Assembly: GCA_030248065.1 (NCBI GenBank)
Contig: JASAMV010001038.1
Span: forward strand, 62,001 to 126,000
Length of the DNA stretch: 64,000 nt
Reading direction: 5' to 3'
DNA from: Rhynchonema sp. JSB1_4
Taxonomy: Eukaryota; Nematoda; Chromadorea; Monhysterida; Xyalidae
The notes under the pieces are model-generated. The model was not told the DNA's origin and made no database searches. It was given only the letters and a program-made list of their open reading frames with translations. Both the position numbers and the translations under genes were made by a program. Positions 22,394 through 33,400 of this stretch are shown here, piece after piece. Positions within the stretch are counted from its first letter, which is position 1; every line of letters begins with the position of its first letter.

Positions 22394-23586
22394 ACCTGGG
22401 GGCCCAGCGGGCCCATAGGGCCCAGCCACAGGGTGGGTACAGCAAGCGTTGGGCCCCCTGGGCCCCCAGGAAGATATGTCTGTGAAAAAGGCTGGGCCCC
22501 CTGGGCCCCCAGGTAGAAATGTGCACGCGCTAACATCTGCATGCATGCGCTATGCGCATGTTTCTTGAGATAAAGATAGTGTAATAATGGTGCAAGCTCA
22601 TCATGTCGTGCACTTTGACCACCAGTTCGTGTTCAAGCGGTACCCGTACGTGCACATCACGGACTGCAAGGAACCCGAAGTCGACCCCTATGGTGAAGGC
22701 GACAAATGGGTGGTCTTGCATGTCCTGTCACTCGCAATGCTACAAGGTACGAAGCCGGCACACAAAAAAACAGTTTGCATTGCTGCAACTGTACAAATGT
22801 ACAAATTCTTCGGGTGTGAAATCGACAAATTGCCCTGGTTCCAACCACCTAAAAGTGAACCGGCCACGGTTCCCACTGCTGAGCACACAGCGATGACTCA
22901 CTGAGTGATTGAGTGACTGCCTTTTGATTTGACTTAATTCCGTGGTTGGCCAAGTGACTGATGTTTTTTTGTTACTTTGAAATGTGAATGTTATTGTGCC
23001 GTTAACAGTTACAACCTTACATTTGCTTACATTTTATTGCTCATAATTGAAATTGCAGCCTTGTTCTCCCCATCCATATCCATATACGTACATATCTGAT
23101 CAATTCACAGACCTACTTGTGCGCAATACATCACGAGAATGATATTCGCCCTACTGACATTTTTCAATTGTAATTTTCTTCATTGTCATTTCAAACGACA
23201 CTGCTGCACGCGCGTGCACGCGGCATGCACGATCGTATGCACCTGCAAACGCAGTGACACAGATTTGCATGAAAAACAAAATATTGCTCGAATTGGGGGC
23301 CCAGGGGGCCCCAAAAATGGATATTTCGCGCGCCCGCGAAAGTTAATACATTACAATGGCAGAAATGGCCAAACTGCATCAATGGGGCCCACAATTTCTA
23401 CCTGGGGGCCCGAACGCGCCACAAAACGCAAAAAATCTGCATGTGTCACGTTTTTAATGCACGTGGGCATATATAGTTGACACCCTGTAATTCCAATTCT
23501 TATTTCTGCCTTTTTGGACAAATCTGCATTATATTCTTCAACACTATGGGCCCTATGGGCCCTCTGGGCCCGCTGGGCCCCCAGGT
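22394..23586. mobile_element. 1.2 kb element with GGGCCC-rich inverted ends, inserted in the fold-back right arm
   Basis: The left end ACCTGGGGGCCCAGCGGGCC is the reverse complement of the right end (GGGCCCGCTGGGCCCCCAGGT). Smaller GGGCCCCC blocks lie inside at 22446-22520, 23295-23320 and 23383-23412. The matching spot in the left arm (near 18665) is uninterrupted, proving insertion after the arms formed. GGGATGGGCAT and GGGATGCAT on the two sides may be a decayed target duplication. It carries the ORF at 22587-22904. Confidence 0.7.
22587..22904 (+). CDS. Unrecognised 105-aa protein inside the GGGCCC element
   Basis: ATG at 22587, stop TGA at 22902-22904. The product starts MVQAHHVVHFDHQFVFKRY and includes PYVHITDCKEPEVDPYGEGD, KWVVLHVLSLAM, a second block AATVQMYKFFGCEIDKLPWF and a proline/threonine-rich tail. 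Codon choice (GTG, TAC, AAG, GAC, CTG) matches the host exons rather than the AT-rich surroundings. No signal peptide or membrane span. GGTACG at 22745 followed by AACAG at 22773 could be read as a very short intron but need not be. I do not recognise the family. It is the only coding candidate in the element, so either element-encoded or captured. Confidence 0.5.
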   Translation: MVQAHHVVHFDHQFVFKRYPYVHITDCKEPEVDPYGEGDKWVVLHVLSLAMLQGTKPAHKKTVCIAATVQMYKFFGCEIDKLPWFQPPKSEPATVPTAEHTAMTH

Positions 23587-24318
23587 AGCTACGGCCCTGG
23601 GATGCATGCCCCCAACCCTCACCAACAGTTTCACGGCCACGGTCAGTCAAACACAGCAGAGTAGAGATTATAACTCAACGTGCTTCAAAACGACCACAAC
23701 ATGTGTGTGTTGAGCGCTCAATGTTTGAGAGAGAAGGGGTGAGACCACCCACCCTTCAATCAATTTCTTGACCAACTGCTGCCCACATTGCTTGTGGTCA
23801 AATGCACGGTGCTTAAATGTGATGTTTCACGACTGCTCGTACAGTGTTAAAGTCGCACATTTGAAAGAGCTGAACTTGTCAAACAACAACGACTGCTGTG
23901 AAAGAATTTCAATTAGCATTTTCTAACAACATTTCGATTATTTCGTTTTTTGACGTCATCGGAGAAAGGTGCCCATCACTGCGGCACAGCTGCAAGCTCT
24001 GCCATCCGCAGCCATGAGCCTTGCACTTCACACAGCAAACACAACGGTGGACGAACTTCACGGTGGATTAACTCATTGGCGCGTGTTAAAAAATGGTTAT
24101 ATTTCAAAGCATCGCATATTTATTTCGGCTGCTGGTGCTGTGCTTCATTCACAAACAAATAAATAAATAACAACAATTTTTGAAGCATAACGGTAACAAG
24201 AAAGAAAAATGCCCCAAGAATGATGATAAGGGTCATAATTAAATGATTAGTCAAGGATTGGGTTTTGATTCTCGATGAATCCTTGATTTCGGTGGAAAAG
24301 TCGATCTGATGAATGAAC

Positions 24319-24582
24319 TCACGGTATTACCAACTCACGGTTTTCTTTCCAGTTTTGTCTTTCGCTTGTGGCGATGGCGATATATTTCAGCAAAATAAGC
24401 ATATGTGTGTTAGCATTCCCAGACAAAAAGTTTTTTACTGTTTTTTCAGTCCAACTCTGATAACCGGACCGAGGCTTAACTGATTTACGTAGCTGGTTCA
24501 ACGATTTCAATGTCAAGGTGTGGTTTTTGGACACACGTTTCTCAACCGTTTTGGGTTTTGGAAGAATGCGATGGTGCACCAA
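24319..24582 (-). CDS. Unrecognised basic ORF, possibly an exon
   Basis: Open minus-strand frame of 87 codons; the first codon used is GTG, so a real start would be upstream or spliced. It reads DDDLVHHRILPKPKTVEKR, then SLNQLRKSVKPRSGYQSW and so on: basic and fairly polar. Its upstream end contains the 24-mer also found at 3238-3261. Could be a fragment of an element gene. Low confidence. Confidence 0.2.
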   Translation of the reverse strand: MVHHRILPKPKTVEKRVSKNHTLTLKSLNQLRKSVKPRSGYQSWTEKTVKNFLSGNANTHMLILLKYIAIATSERQNWKENRELVIP

Positions 24583-27500
24583 GTCATCGTCAGTGCAGCA
24601 CAGTATTGATCATTCTGTTTACAGCGCTCAGGCCTGCTGCTATTTTACGTACCTCACAAAAACCCATCAGACCAAAATAACGTTCATCCCCACACAACAC
24701 ATAGCATAATTATGACACAGTCCCTAAAAGGCCAGCTTTAGGGGTCAGCTATTGGGCACCCAGTAGTCTGTGTTTGTTTGGCCCCACGCCAAAAGCTGCG
24801 TGTGCGTGCTGTGTGGGATGCGTGTGTTGACTTGACAGACATGGCATAATATTATTGTGGTACCCGTCCAAGCACCATGCACGTCACGACCGGCTCCAGT
24901 TCCGGTACCATGATAATACAAGGATCCCTTTGGTGCTGAACTGGAACCTCTGGGAACAGCAGTGACCGTTTGCAGCTGGGGCCAATTACGCACAAATACA
25001 CAATAGAAAACGACGCGCTACCATTTCGTGGCTCACGCATTTGAAATGGGGGATTAAAGGAGAAGCTGGGACGTAAATTGTGAAATTTGATCCCATTGGA
25101 TTTTTATGCTCAAACTGGTGCACGAGAAGGGAGAAATTTTTGTCGCGTATCCATTTTTTGTTCCATAACCCGAAATAACTCCTCCCTCAACAAACTGACT
25201 CTTTCCGGGGGACGTCCACAATAGAATGCAACACGTTTGAGTGTTAATCACGCATGTAAACATGTCTATAATTAGTGCAATGTTATCATTCTTGTGACTT
25301 TTGATGATTCGTGGGAAAATGTTCAGGTCAGCAATTGAGAAAAGAAGCTGGTAATAATCGTGGGAGCTGAATACGACTGTGGTTTGTATGCTTGTGCACA
25401 CGTTGTCTGGAACCTGTTGCTTTCGTTCCCACGTCACACTGCAACTCATCAAGCTGGTTTTGTTCCCAGTCTTCTTTATCACTTGATACGCAAAATTCAT
25501 TAAACACGCAGATAATTTTGGTCCCTCAAGTCAGTTTAAGTGCTGGTCTGACATACATAGGTTACGGTAGTTTATGTACAACAAAAATGGTAGTTAATCA
25601 TTATTCCTGACATCAATATTATATGAATTCAAAGCGAACACGTAAATATGAGTGTCGAATTCATAATCGGAACCAAAAACCTGACAGCTTTTTTGTTATT
25701 CCGGTCCGGAACTACAAATATGCACAATTAATAGATCACATTACGCTCAACGCTACCACACCGCGTGCGCCCTGCGGTCATCAGGTGCCTGCTTGTCTGT
25801 GAGGGCAAAAAATCTTTAAAGGGCGTGTGCAATGTAAAAGATGCCAGTTATGAATTGATGACCATTAACATGATGTGGTTTATGGTTTTTGGCTTTGCTG
25901 ATTACGAAACGTCAAGCAGTGCACCTGCCCGGAGTGTCACAAAAACATCAAATTTAGCACCATGTAGCTATCCCTCCTTTCGGGTAATAGTCTTCCGATT
26001 TCGGCTTTTTCTGATCTTTTCCGGCTCCACAAATCTGACCAACAATGGAGAACATGGATTTATGGGCTTGCTGACAGTCTGGTGTTCAGAAAAAATGCCG
26101 TTTCTTGCGGACACCTGGTGGGGTTCATGATGAAGAAAGTGCTTTCTTCCTGACGAAATTGGTGATTCATGAGCCATGATGACCTTGCGCACACTAGCTG
26201 ACACACAAATTTGCACCGAAAGCAGTAATATCGCGGCAATAAAAGCCGCAAGTTCATGTTTTATTCAGCAAATTGCACTTAAAAAGACGTGACTTTTGTT
26301 TTTTGGGATGGATTTGTGATTCGATCTTTATTTTATGGCCGGACGCCTTTTACGACCCACACCGGGTGGTCGCCGGGTCCATGTTCTTTTTTACAAGTCT
26401 CCGATGGGCAGTTTAGCAGCTTCCCACAAAGCTTAACAACCGAAACGGAAAAGAAAATCAAAAAATTTATGTGAATTTTGCTTTTGTTCAGCGTTTTGGA
26501 TCATGAAACATGCAGAGGTTGCTGGGGGCTTCTTTTCGTATTTCTTATTGCAGAAATGCCAGACGTACATACTGTATGTACATAATTCACAGAAACAGCA
26601 GGTGATATGCAAAGTCAATACAGCCTAGTAGGAATGTAAGTAGGAGAACACATACTGCTAGTTGCGGGTTACGGTAGCTGTCGCTTCAAAACAGCAAGGG
26701 AAGCAGTCAACCCCCCCCCAATATTCGACCTCAATTCGCGTTGACATGAGTCAGGTTGTGCAACGCGCTACAACCAGGAACTTAAAATTGGCCCATACTC
26801 AATCGGTAATAAAAGGACGAACATTTTTTGGTATTACGTGAATGTAGCGCGTCGCTTTTGACCGCTTTTTCACAAAGACAACGACAAAAACACACTCTAA
26901 CCTTTATTTGAACGTATTGTATGTATGTATTGTGTGCTGCCCTTTGTCATTACGTGTATTGTGCAACAAACTCTACTTGAATGCCTGTATTTGCGAAATC
27001 TTCAATTTGTGTCGATAAAGGTTGTTCATCTTTTAAAGGCGAGAAAAAGTTGATAATGCGAAATTTATGTGTGGTTTCTCTTTCATGTCACGGTCATTTT
27101 CGATCAGAATCCCAACTGAATTACTGGCAATGAAAGAGTCGGCATAAATTTTATGTTTTTTCATCAAATTTGAAACACAATAGCGGATGCAAAAACTATT
27201 TGTCTCACAGCGCGTTGTTTACATCATTATTATAATACAATCTCGTATGAAAAGGCATTCGTCCATTATAACATTCATGTATCCGTATTATAATAGGCAG
27301 ACGCGCCCTTTAAAAAAGTCCGAACGCGCACGCATGCACTGCTTTAAAGGGGGAGACCGACGTTATAGACTTTTTTTTCTCCAAATTTTGATAAAAAAGC
27401 TTACTTTTGCCGCAATATTTGATATGGAAGAGAATTATATCACATTAGATGTGCACACGTATACGCAACACAATAGATAACGCACTATGCGTTACTTTTT

Positions 27501-28578
27501 TGAATAACTGCCGAAATTATAAGAACGATTATTGGTTGCGCCAGTTGAAAAAAAAGAAAATTTGTGGCCTTGATATTGCATGTTGTGAATAACTCCGTTT
27601 TTAGGGGCACCACATGTGAACTGGGTTCTCGTTCTGATTCAGATTTATACTTTCAGTTGCGGAACTGTGATATTCAGTGCACATGTGGGCTGAAGTTCAG
27701 TGAAATGCATTCGTTAACGTTGAGAGATTCACATAAATTGATCCTTGGCATTGAAAGGCGGCAAGGTAAAAGTGTTGAACATCACCACATTCAATAATTG
27801 GCAAACTCACACTCAAATTACCAGAAAAAGCGTTTCGTTGCGCAGACGAATGCAATTAGGCTTCAAATACACTGGGACAATCACAAATCAAGAATGGCTT
27901 GTTTTTGTTCAGAAACACACATTTTATTGCGCGAAATACACCATAAGATGAATAATATGCAAAACTGACAATGTTATTGAGATTTGAGGAAACAAAATAA
28001 AGCGGGAAGTAGCGAAGATTAAAGTTGAAAAGTTGCAGAAAGTATGTTATACCGTATTAGCTAACAAATGTCATGAGAATATACTTGCACAACAACGGGA
28101 CTAGCGGTAGAATATTCCAATGGAATTGAAAGTCGTAATAATACTTGCATAATGTATAATGAGAATATCCAGCTAATCATGAAATTTGGAATCTGTAGAG
28201 TGCCACTTTGAAAAAATAGCAACCGTAATGTTTTACGTTTGATCGAATATCGTCTTGTCAGGTAAGAATGGGAGTACGCACCTGTTAAGCTAAAATAAAG
28301 CACACGATAGAGAAACGAAATAATGAAAAGAAAGAGCTTACATTTTTATGATATACTACACAGTGTGAAAGAACATTGGTAGCAAACCCAAGTTATATTA
28401 TGTACAATCTGAGAATTTCTTTTCTTCGCTCAACAATGCACAACTGTAAAACAGAGACAACATAAGTAGTATCAATTTTTTCACCATAATTGTGTACATA
28501 AACATAAGACGGTGGGCGCGTGTGTGTGCAGTTATTGTGACGGACCATATTGGCGCGTTTTGCCGCTGAGCATTTTGT
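24583..28578. other. Gene-free stretch
   Basis: No splice-consistent exons. Several frames of 70-148 codons (for example 25054-25500 minus) have AT-driven composition. A perfect palindrome TGTACATACAGTATGTACA occurs on the minus strand near 26564. Probably 3' flank of the BH3 gene plus intergenic DNA. Confidence 0.4.
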
Positions 28579-30439
28579 TCAGACGAAGCGGCCGATGAAG
28601 TCCAGCGTGTGCTGAAAGGCAAACAGAAAAATATGGATCCGGATCTGAGCTTGTCATACTGTAAGTAGCAATCGCCCCCTTTAAAGAATATATATCCACC
28701 CCACTCGCTTATTTTTCAGCGACCATAAATTCGTTCGGGCTATAAATTTGACGCGTCATAAATCGATTTTTGTTACCTCCCCGTTTGGAGTGGTGCACCT
28801 GGACACACAAGCCTAAAGCTGTCAGAAGTGCGGTAGGGCTCGTTTAGCTGATCAAGGGCTACTACCGCCTCTTGGGTGTTCAAAAGAAGGCTGGCGGGAT
28901 ATATAGCGGAAATGAGCCCGCTCGCAGCTATGTATACTGGGAGGTTAATGAACATTCTTAGGCCCGCCAGCAAGGCGCCGACATTTAGTTTGCCTCACCG
29001 AATGTGTTCTAATCTGTTTATGTTCCTATTTGTCAATGTCATCTTATGAGCCCATGCTCTGCGGTAGGTAGAAAGGATCGCTTTATCAGTCAGAGGCGAG
29101 CCGCTTCCATGGACCCAGCTACAGTAACCCAGGTGCACCTTGAAATTTACGCTCGCAGCTTTTTGTTGCTATATCCTTTGACATAAACGGAAATGTTTCC
29201 AACCACCGCCCTCAATCCATGGCACTCACCCAAATCCACTGTGGCACGCGCACCGCACCGACGACGCCGATGAAAGCACCGGGTTGTGGCAGTTCCATAG
29301 CCAATAGAGCAGCAATGCGTTCCGGTTCTCGTTCCGGTTCCGGATCGGGACCCCGATTGTTCGTTCTCAAGTCCCGTTCGAACAGGTCTCCAATGTGTCG
29401 GAGTCTGGCGCCGACAAAATGCACTCGACGTTGTTCATCAGTGGACAGATGCGATAAGTGGAAAGAGCGCACGCGGGAACGCGCAAAGTCAGTTTGGTCG
29501 CCGACGCTGTTGCTTGTCGGTGGTGAAATGGGTGGATGGGAATGGTGAAAGACTGAAAAGAAGGAATGAATGCAGGATTTTTTGTTGTACCCAACGTTGT
29601 TTCGATGCGCAGTTCTTGTCACACCTATACTGTATGTATCAGCACCCGACGGGTATACCTAATAAAAGGCATAAAAGTCGAGAAAAACTAAACCAAATAA
29701 AACCTCACCCACCAGTCTGTGTGCCGGCATCAGCACTGTTGTTGCCGGTGGTGCACTGGTCATCCTCAGCAATAGTGTCCGTTTGTGTGGCTGCACTGAC
29801 CTTGGCTGGCTGATGTTTCACGTGATGACCGACACTGCACGAACGACCGATGCGGGCCAGACCTGAAATGAAAGGATTGGGTTAATGTTTCAGGATTACG
29901 TAAGTTTTTGATGGATTCGTGATATGAATTGACGAAAAAAACAGAGACAAAACAAGAACAGGCCAAAATTAGTCAGTCGTACCAATCGGGTCGCTTTTCG
30001 TTCTGCGTTTCTGCATGAGTTCGGAGTCGGCCAGATCCCAGCAGCAAATCATTCCGCCACAATCGCTTTTGCTCGACGACCAGCCGAACGCATCATTTTT
30101 GTCGTCCATGATGTCGGCTGATGTTTCACAATTGTTGTCCGAGCTTGTCGGCATGTCGAGCTCACGAAATGTGAAAATCGCCGGCGACGTCTGTCGGCGA
30201 TTCGATCGCGATCGGGAATTTTGTCGATTTTTGTGATTGTTTTCATCGACCGCTTTGATCGGCGAGCCGAAATAGCCCGAATCCGGCCCGACCTCTTCCG
30301 GCGAACCACAAGGTTCTGGCTGCTGGTGGCTGCTGATGTGTCGCTTGCTTCGTACGGGTGTGGATGTCGTTGGCTCGGCCCCCCGTAGACTTGGGGGTTG
30401 ATTGGTTGACTCGGACGGGATTGGAGAACAGGAAAGCAT
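28579..30439 (-). CDS. BH3-only apoptosis regulator, Bim/Bmf-like, 320 aa, 4 exons
   Basis: Exons: 30439-29983, 29862-29713, 29552-29230, 28611-28579 (stop). All have AG/GT borders and phases 1,1,0 fit throughout. The N-terminal 150 residues are polar and low-complexity (PDSGYFGSPIKAVDE). Exon 2 carries two TQT motifs, SAATQTD and AGTQTV, of the kind bound by dynein light chain LC8. Exon 3 holds VGARLRHIGDLFER, which fits the BH3 pattern (four hydrophobics plus invariant GD), about 50 residues after the second TQT. The last exon adds 10 codons to give the tail VPQWIWHTLDFIGRFV, a hydrophobic end like the membrane-seeking tails of Bim and Bmf. The order TQT, BH3, hydrophobic tail is the Bim/Bmf plan. 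Known members bind and inhibit anti-apoptotic Bcl-2 proteins at mitochondria. ATG 30439 is the first Met after an apparent acceptor. Confidence 0.82.
28773..28973 (-). pseudogene. Possible reverse-transcriptase C-terminal fragment
   Basis: Minus-strand frame inside BH3 gene intron 3 reading LAGLRMFINLPVYIAASGLI then SAIYPASLLLNTQEAV. The spacing L..L..LP..I..SGL...IYP.LL resembles the end of non-LTR reverse transcriptases. Too short to be sure. Confidence 0.2.
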
Positions 30440-33400
30440 TATGGTCTGAAATGTGTGGGAAAGATTTGAGTGTGATTGCGAAATTTGGGAATTACTGTTA
30501 AGTTATGACCTTGGGCTTGGCTAAACTGAAAAAAGATTCTCATTCGCTCGACAATTAATGGGCACCCCACTGTGACGAGTGCCAAAAACATTGTTGCATG
30601 CGCCGATTAGAGAAGCGTCACTTATAAATTCATAATGAGCTAAAATGGGTGATCCAACCCCTCCAAAAAGAGCAACAGATGGTTGATGTATAGGGTGGTA
30701 CGCAATCAGTTACGATCAAGATAAGAACATAAACAGCGCGCGCAAGACAAAGTTGCCCGAAATGACCTTGGACCCACAGCACACAGGCTGGAGAGTTAGC
30801 CGTAAAATGGCCTTAATATTTGGTAGCATAATAGGACAAACAATACAGAACTACAAATGTTATACCGAAACATAAATAGAGACGAGACGACTAATATTAG
30901 ATTTCAAGTGGTTTTGGCTGCCCGCCAAAGCTGAGAGATTATAAGTGCAAGAGGGCAACGGATCAAAGCTGGAAATATATAGTGTAGCAGACAGACAGAC
31001 AGACAAACACGAAGATGCCCGTGGATTCCACACACAGGCCCAGAGGACTATTGAGGTTACGCATGAATTTTTTTAAAGCAGAAGAATCTCCAGCAATTTG
31101 TGAGCTCCGCCAGATATCAAATTAAGGTTGGGCGGGGGCAATAACTGGAAGTCTAAGGCATTACATTGTACAGTATATAGTATGTATGTATAGCCATTTG
31201 TGCACATTTGACAGGCGCCATATGCATAGATACATAGCTACCGTATCCCAGTCAGTCATGCTGCTACACACGGTTGCATCAGCTGTGGCCTGGAGACTAA
31301 TCCGATTAGACTTTTATGGCACTCACACTGCCACAGCGTCAGCTGACGATAGTGTGGTAAGATACCAGCGGAACATCTATTTTGTGCAATAGCTGTTGTG
31401 ATCGAAGTGTTCAGAATTTTTGGCCAATTTTTGGCGCAAGTAGCTGCTCGACATCATACGGTCTGATTTAAGGTGTATTTGAAAGAGACGTTATTTCGTC
31501 ACACTTAACCTGAAGAATGAATTGGCATTATCTTCCAAAATCACAGGATCGCACCAAAGCAGTACAAAAGAGCAACAGCGCGCCACAAAACCTCATCTCA
31601 CGCTAATTTGACGTCTATGTACACCTATTCAAAAAAGAAGACTGGTGATTCACGTTTGTGTGGAGCCAAACCCAGGAAAAACGTGTATGAACACGTAAAC
31701 TGACATCAGAGGTGCTATTGAAATGAATATGGAAGTTAAACTAAGCGAAAAAGATAATTTGCGCGCAACACGCACGAAGTATAAAACAGGGGCGGACAGA
31801 GAGAGACACAGTTTTGTTTAGCAATAAGTTTTCCGTTTGAATAGAAAGAATGACCTTGACTGGGTGGGTAGCAGCATAAACGTGTCAAGCAACACACAAT
31901 GGCACTAAAATATGGGCGCAACGTACACGTGACTGTGAAAAAAGTGGCCAAGCTAAATTGAGACAAAAACGGACTGTTTTCAGAACATGCACTTTAATCA
32001 TCTTCCCGACGAAACTACACAACAAAATTTTCCCTCGGATTTTTTTGCCCCAGAGCGAGCCAGGTAATTTTGTAATAATGCGCAATCAGATAAGAATACA
32101 GTTGGTGTCCAACAAACTGGCAATCCAAAAAACGGCGCCCACGCGATTTCCAGACAGAAAAGCACTTGTAAAGCGCGAAAAATAACGATATCATCGCAGG
32201 GCAAAAAGGTACAATTTTGCAAATTTTAGGTGCACAAATTGTGGCGAATCACCCATAAATTGAGCCACGATGCACTACTAATCACCGGAAAGGTACCCAA
32301 ATAATTGCTTAATTGCAATTTGAAAAAGCTGATGAGTCACAAACAAGTAAACGTCGGATTTTTGTGGTCACCGCCGTTTTTCGGGCATATGCGCTTTGGG
32401 ACCATGAATAATTAATGAGGGCACGCACAGGGCACAGGTAATATTTGTTTGTGAATGGGGACCAGTGAGGGCAGGTTCCAACAAGTGTGGTTTTATATCA
32501 TGCACGATGACAGTTTTAGAATTTGGTTCATGTTCACATTTACAGACAGAAACTTGAAAGTATAAGAGCCCGAAAATCAACATGGAACTCATTTGAGAAC
32601 CGAAGCCTCTCATTCAGATTTCAGCTTTTGAGAACAAGTGGTGAGAAAATCATAAGCTACCGTAATCCCGTGCCTTGCATCAGGTAAAATTTGGGACAGA
32701 CAATTCTGGCATTGGTATTTCGAAATAATAAGTGGTAAGATGCTCTACCAGAAACGTGCGTGAGTGCCAAAATGAGTAATACGTGACCATAAAAGTGAAA
32801 GCTTCTCAATGGGCCATGAGCTGCAATGCTTGAAAGAAGAAGAGCTACAAGGAATTCAGCCTTGTATTTCAAGATTTGGAACGACGACTATATTAAATTC
32901 CCGCTAGTGGCTTTAATGCGTCTAGTGTTTTAGTTTTATTGACCCTAATTGTGCGGGATCCAACACAGATTAGGAGGATTTATGTGTTCTTACAATAAAG
33001 CGCTGAAGTACATGAGCAAAATTTTCAACAGAGCAGACAGATGACAAACAAGCACTTTAAATTCAGTGAGCATAGACAAAACCGGAACTAATACTCCAAC
33101 TGAACAACTTAACTTGACGACGGTGAGCGAACAAAAATTAGCATAATTTCCAGACATGATAAGAGTTCCGGTGTCATATCAAAGCACTTAAGCAACATGG
33201 AGAGACGTCACTTAAACCACAGATGCCCGAAATGGCTGACCATGAGCAAACATTGACAGAATGAAGACTGGTGTGAAAATCTATCTTTATAAAGACCCAG
33301 CCCACAAATCAGCTTGCATAAGCAATCAGGAGGGATAATTATAGCCACCTACCAAGCAAGCACACGCAACAAACACAGACAGCACCAAATGAATATGGTT

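Larger units (their letters stand above)
18305..24174. mobile_element. 5.9 kb fold-back element with long inverted arms
   Basis: The left arm (18305 to about 20760) and right arm (about 20850 to 24174) are reverse complements over long stretches: 18305-18560 with 23940-24174, 18640-19120 with 21920-22385, 19555-19800 with 21223-21480, and 20430-20640 with 21000-21215. Ends are GTTGTTAGTTATTTATG and ATAAATAAATAACAAC. The arms are interrupted by later insertions (20095-20740 on the left, 22394-23586 on the right). No transposase ORF found. The open frames inside are mirror images of one another and are not genes. Confidence 0.75.

Noticed and set aside
22282..22546. Collagen-like Gly-X-Y frames (GPMGPLGPQ, GPAGPPGGY)
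   Set aside because: They are the translation of GGGCCC terminal-repeat DNA, readable as such in several frames and on both strands.
25054..25500. 148-codon minus-strand ORF
   Set aside because: AT-driven composition, no start context, no recognisable domain and no matching splice partners.
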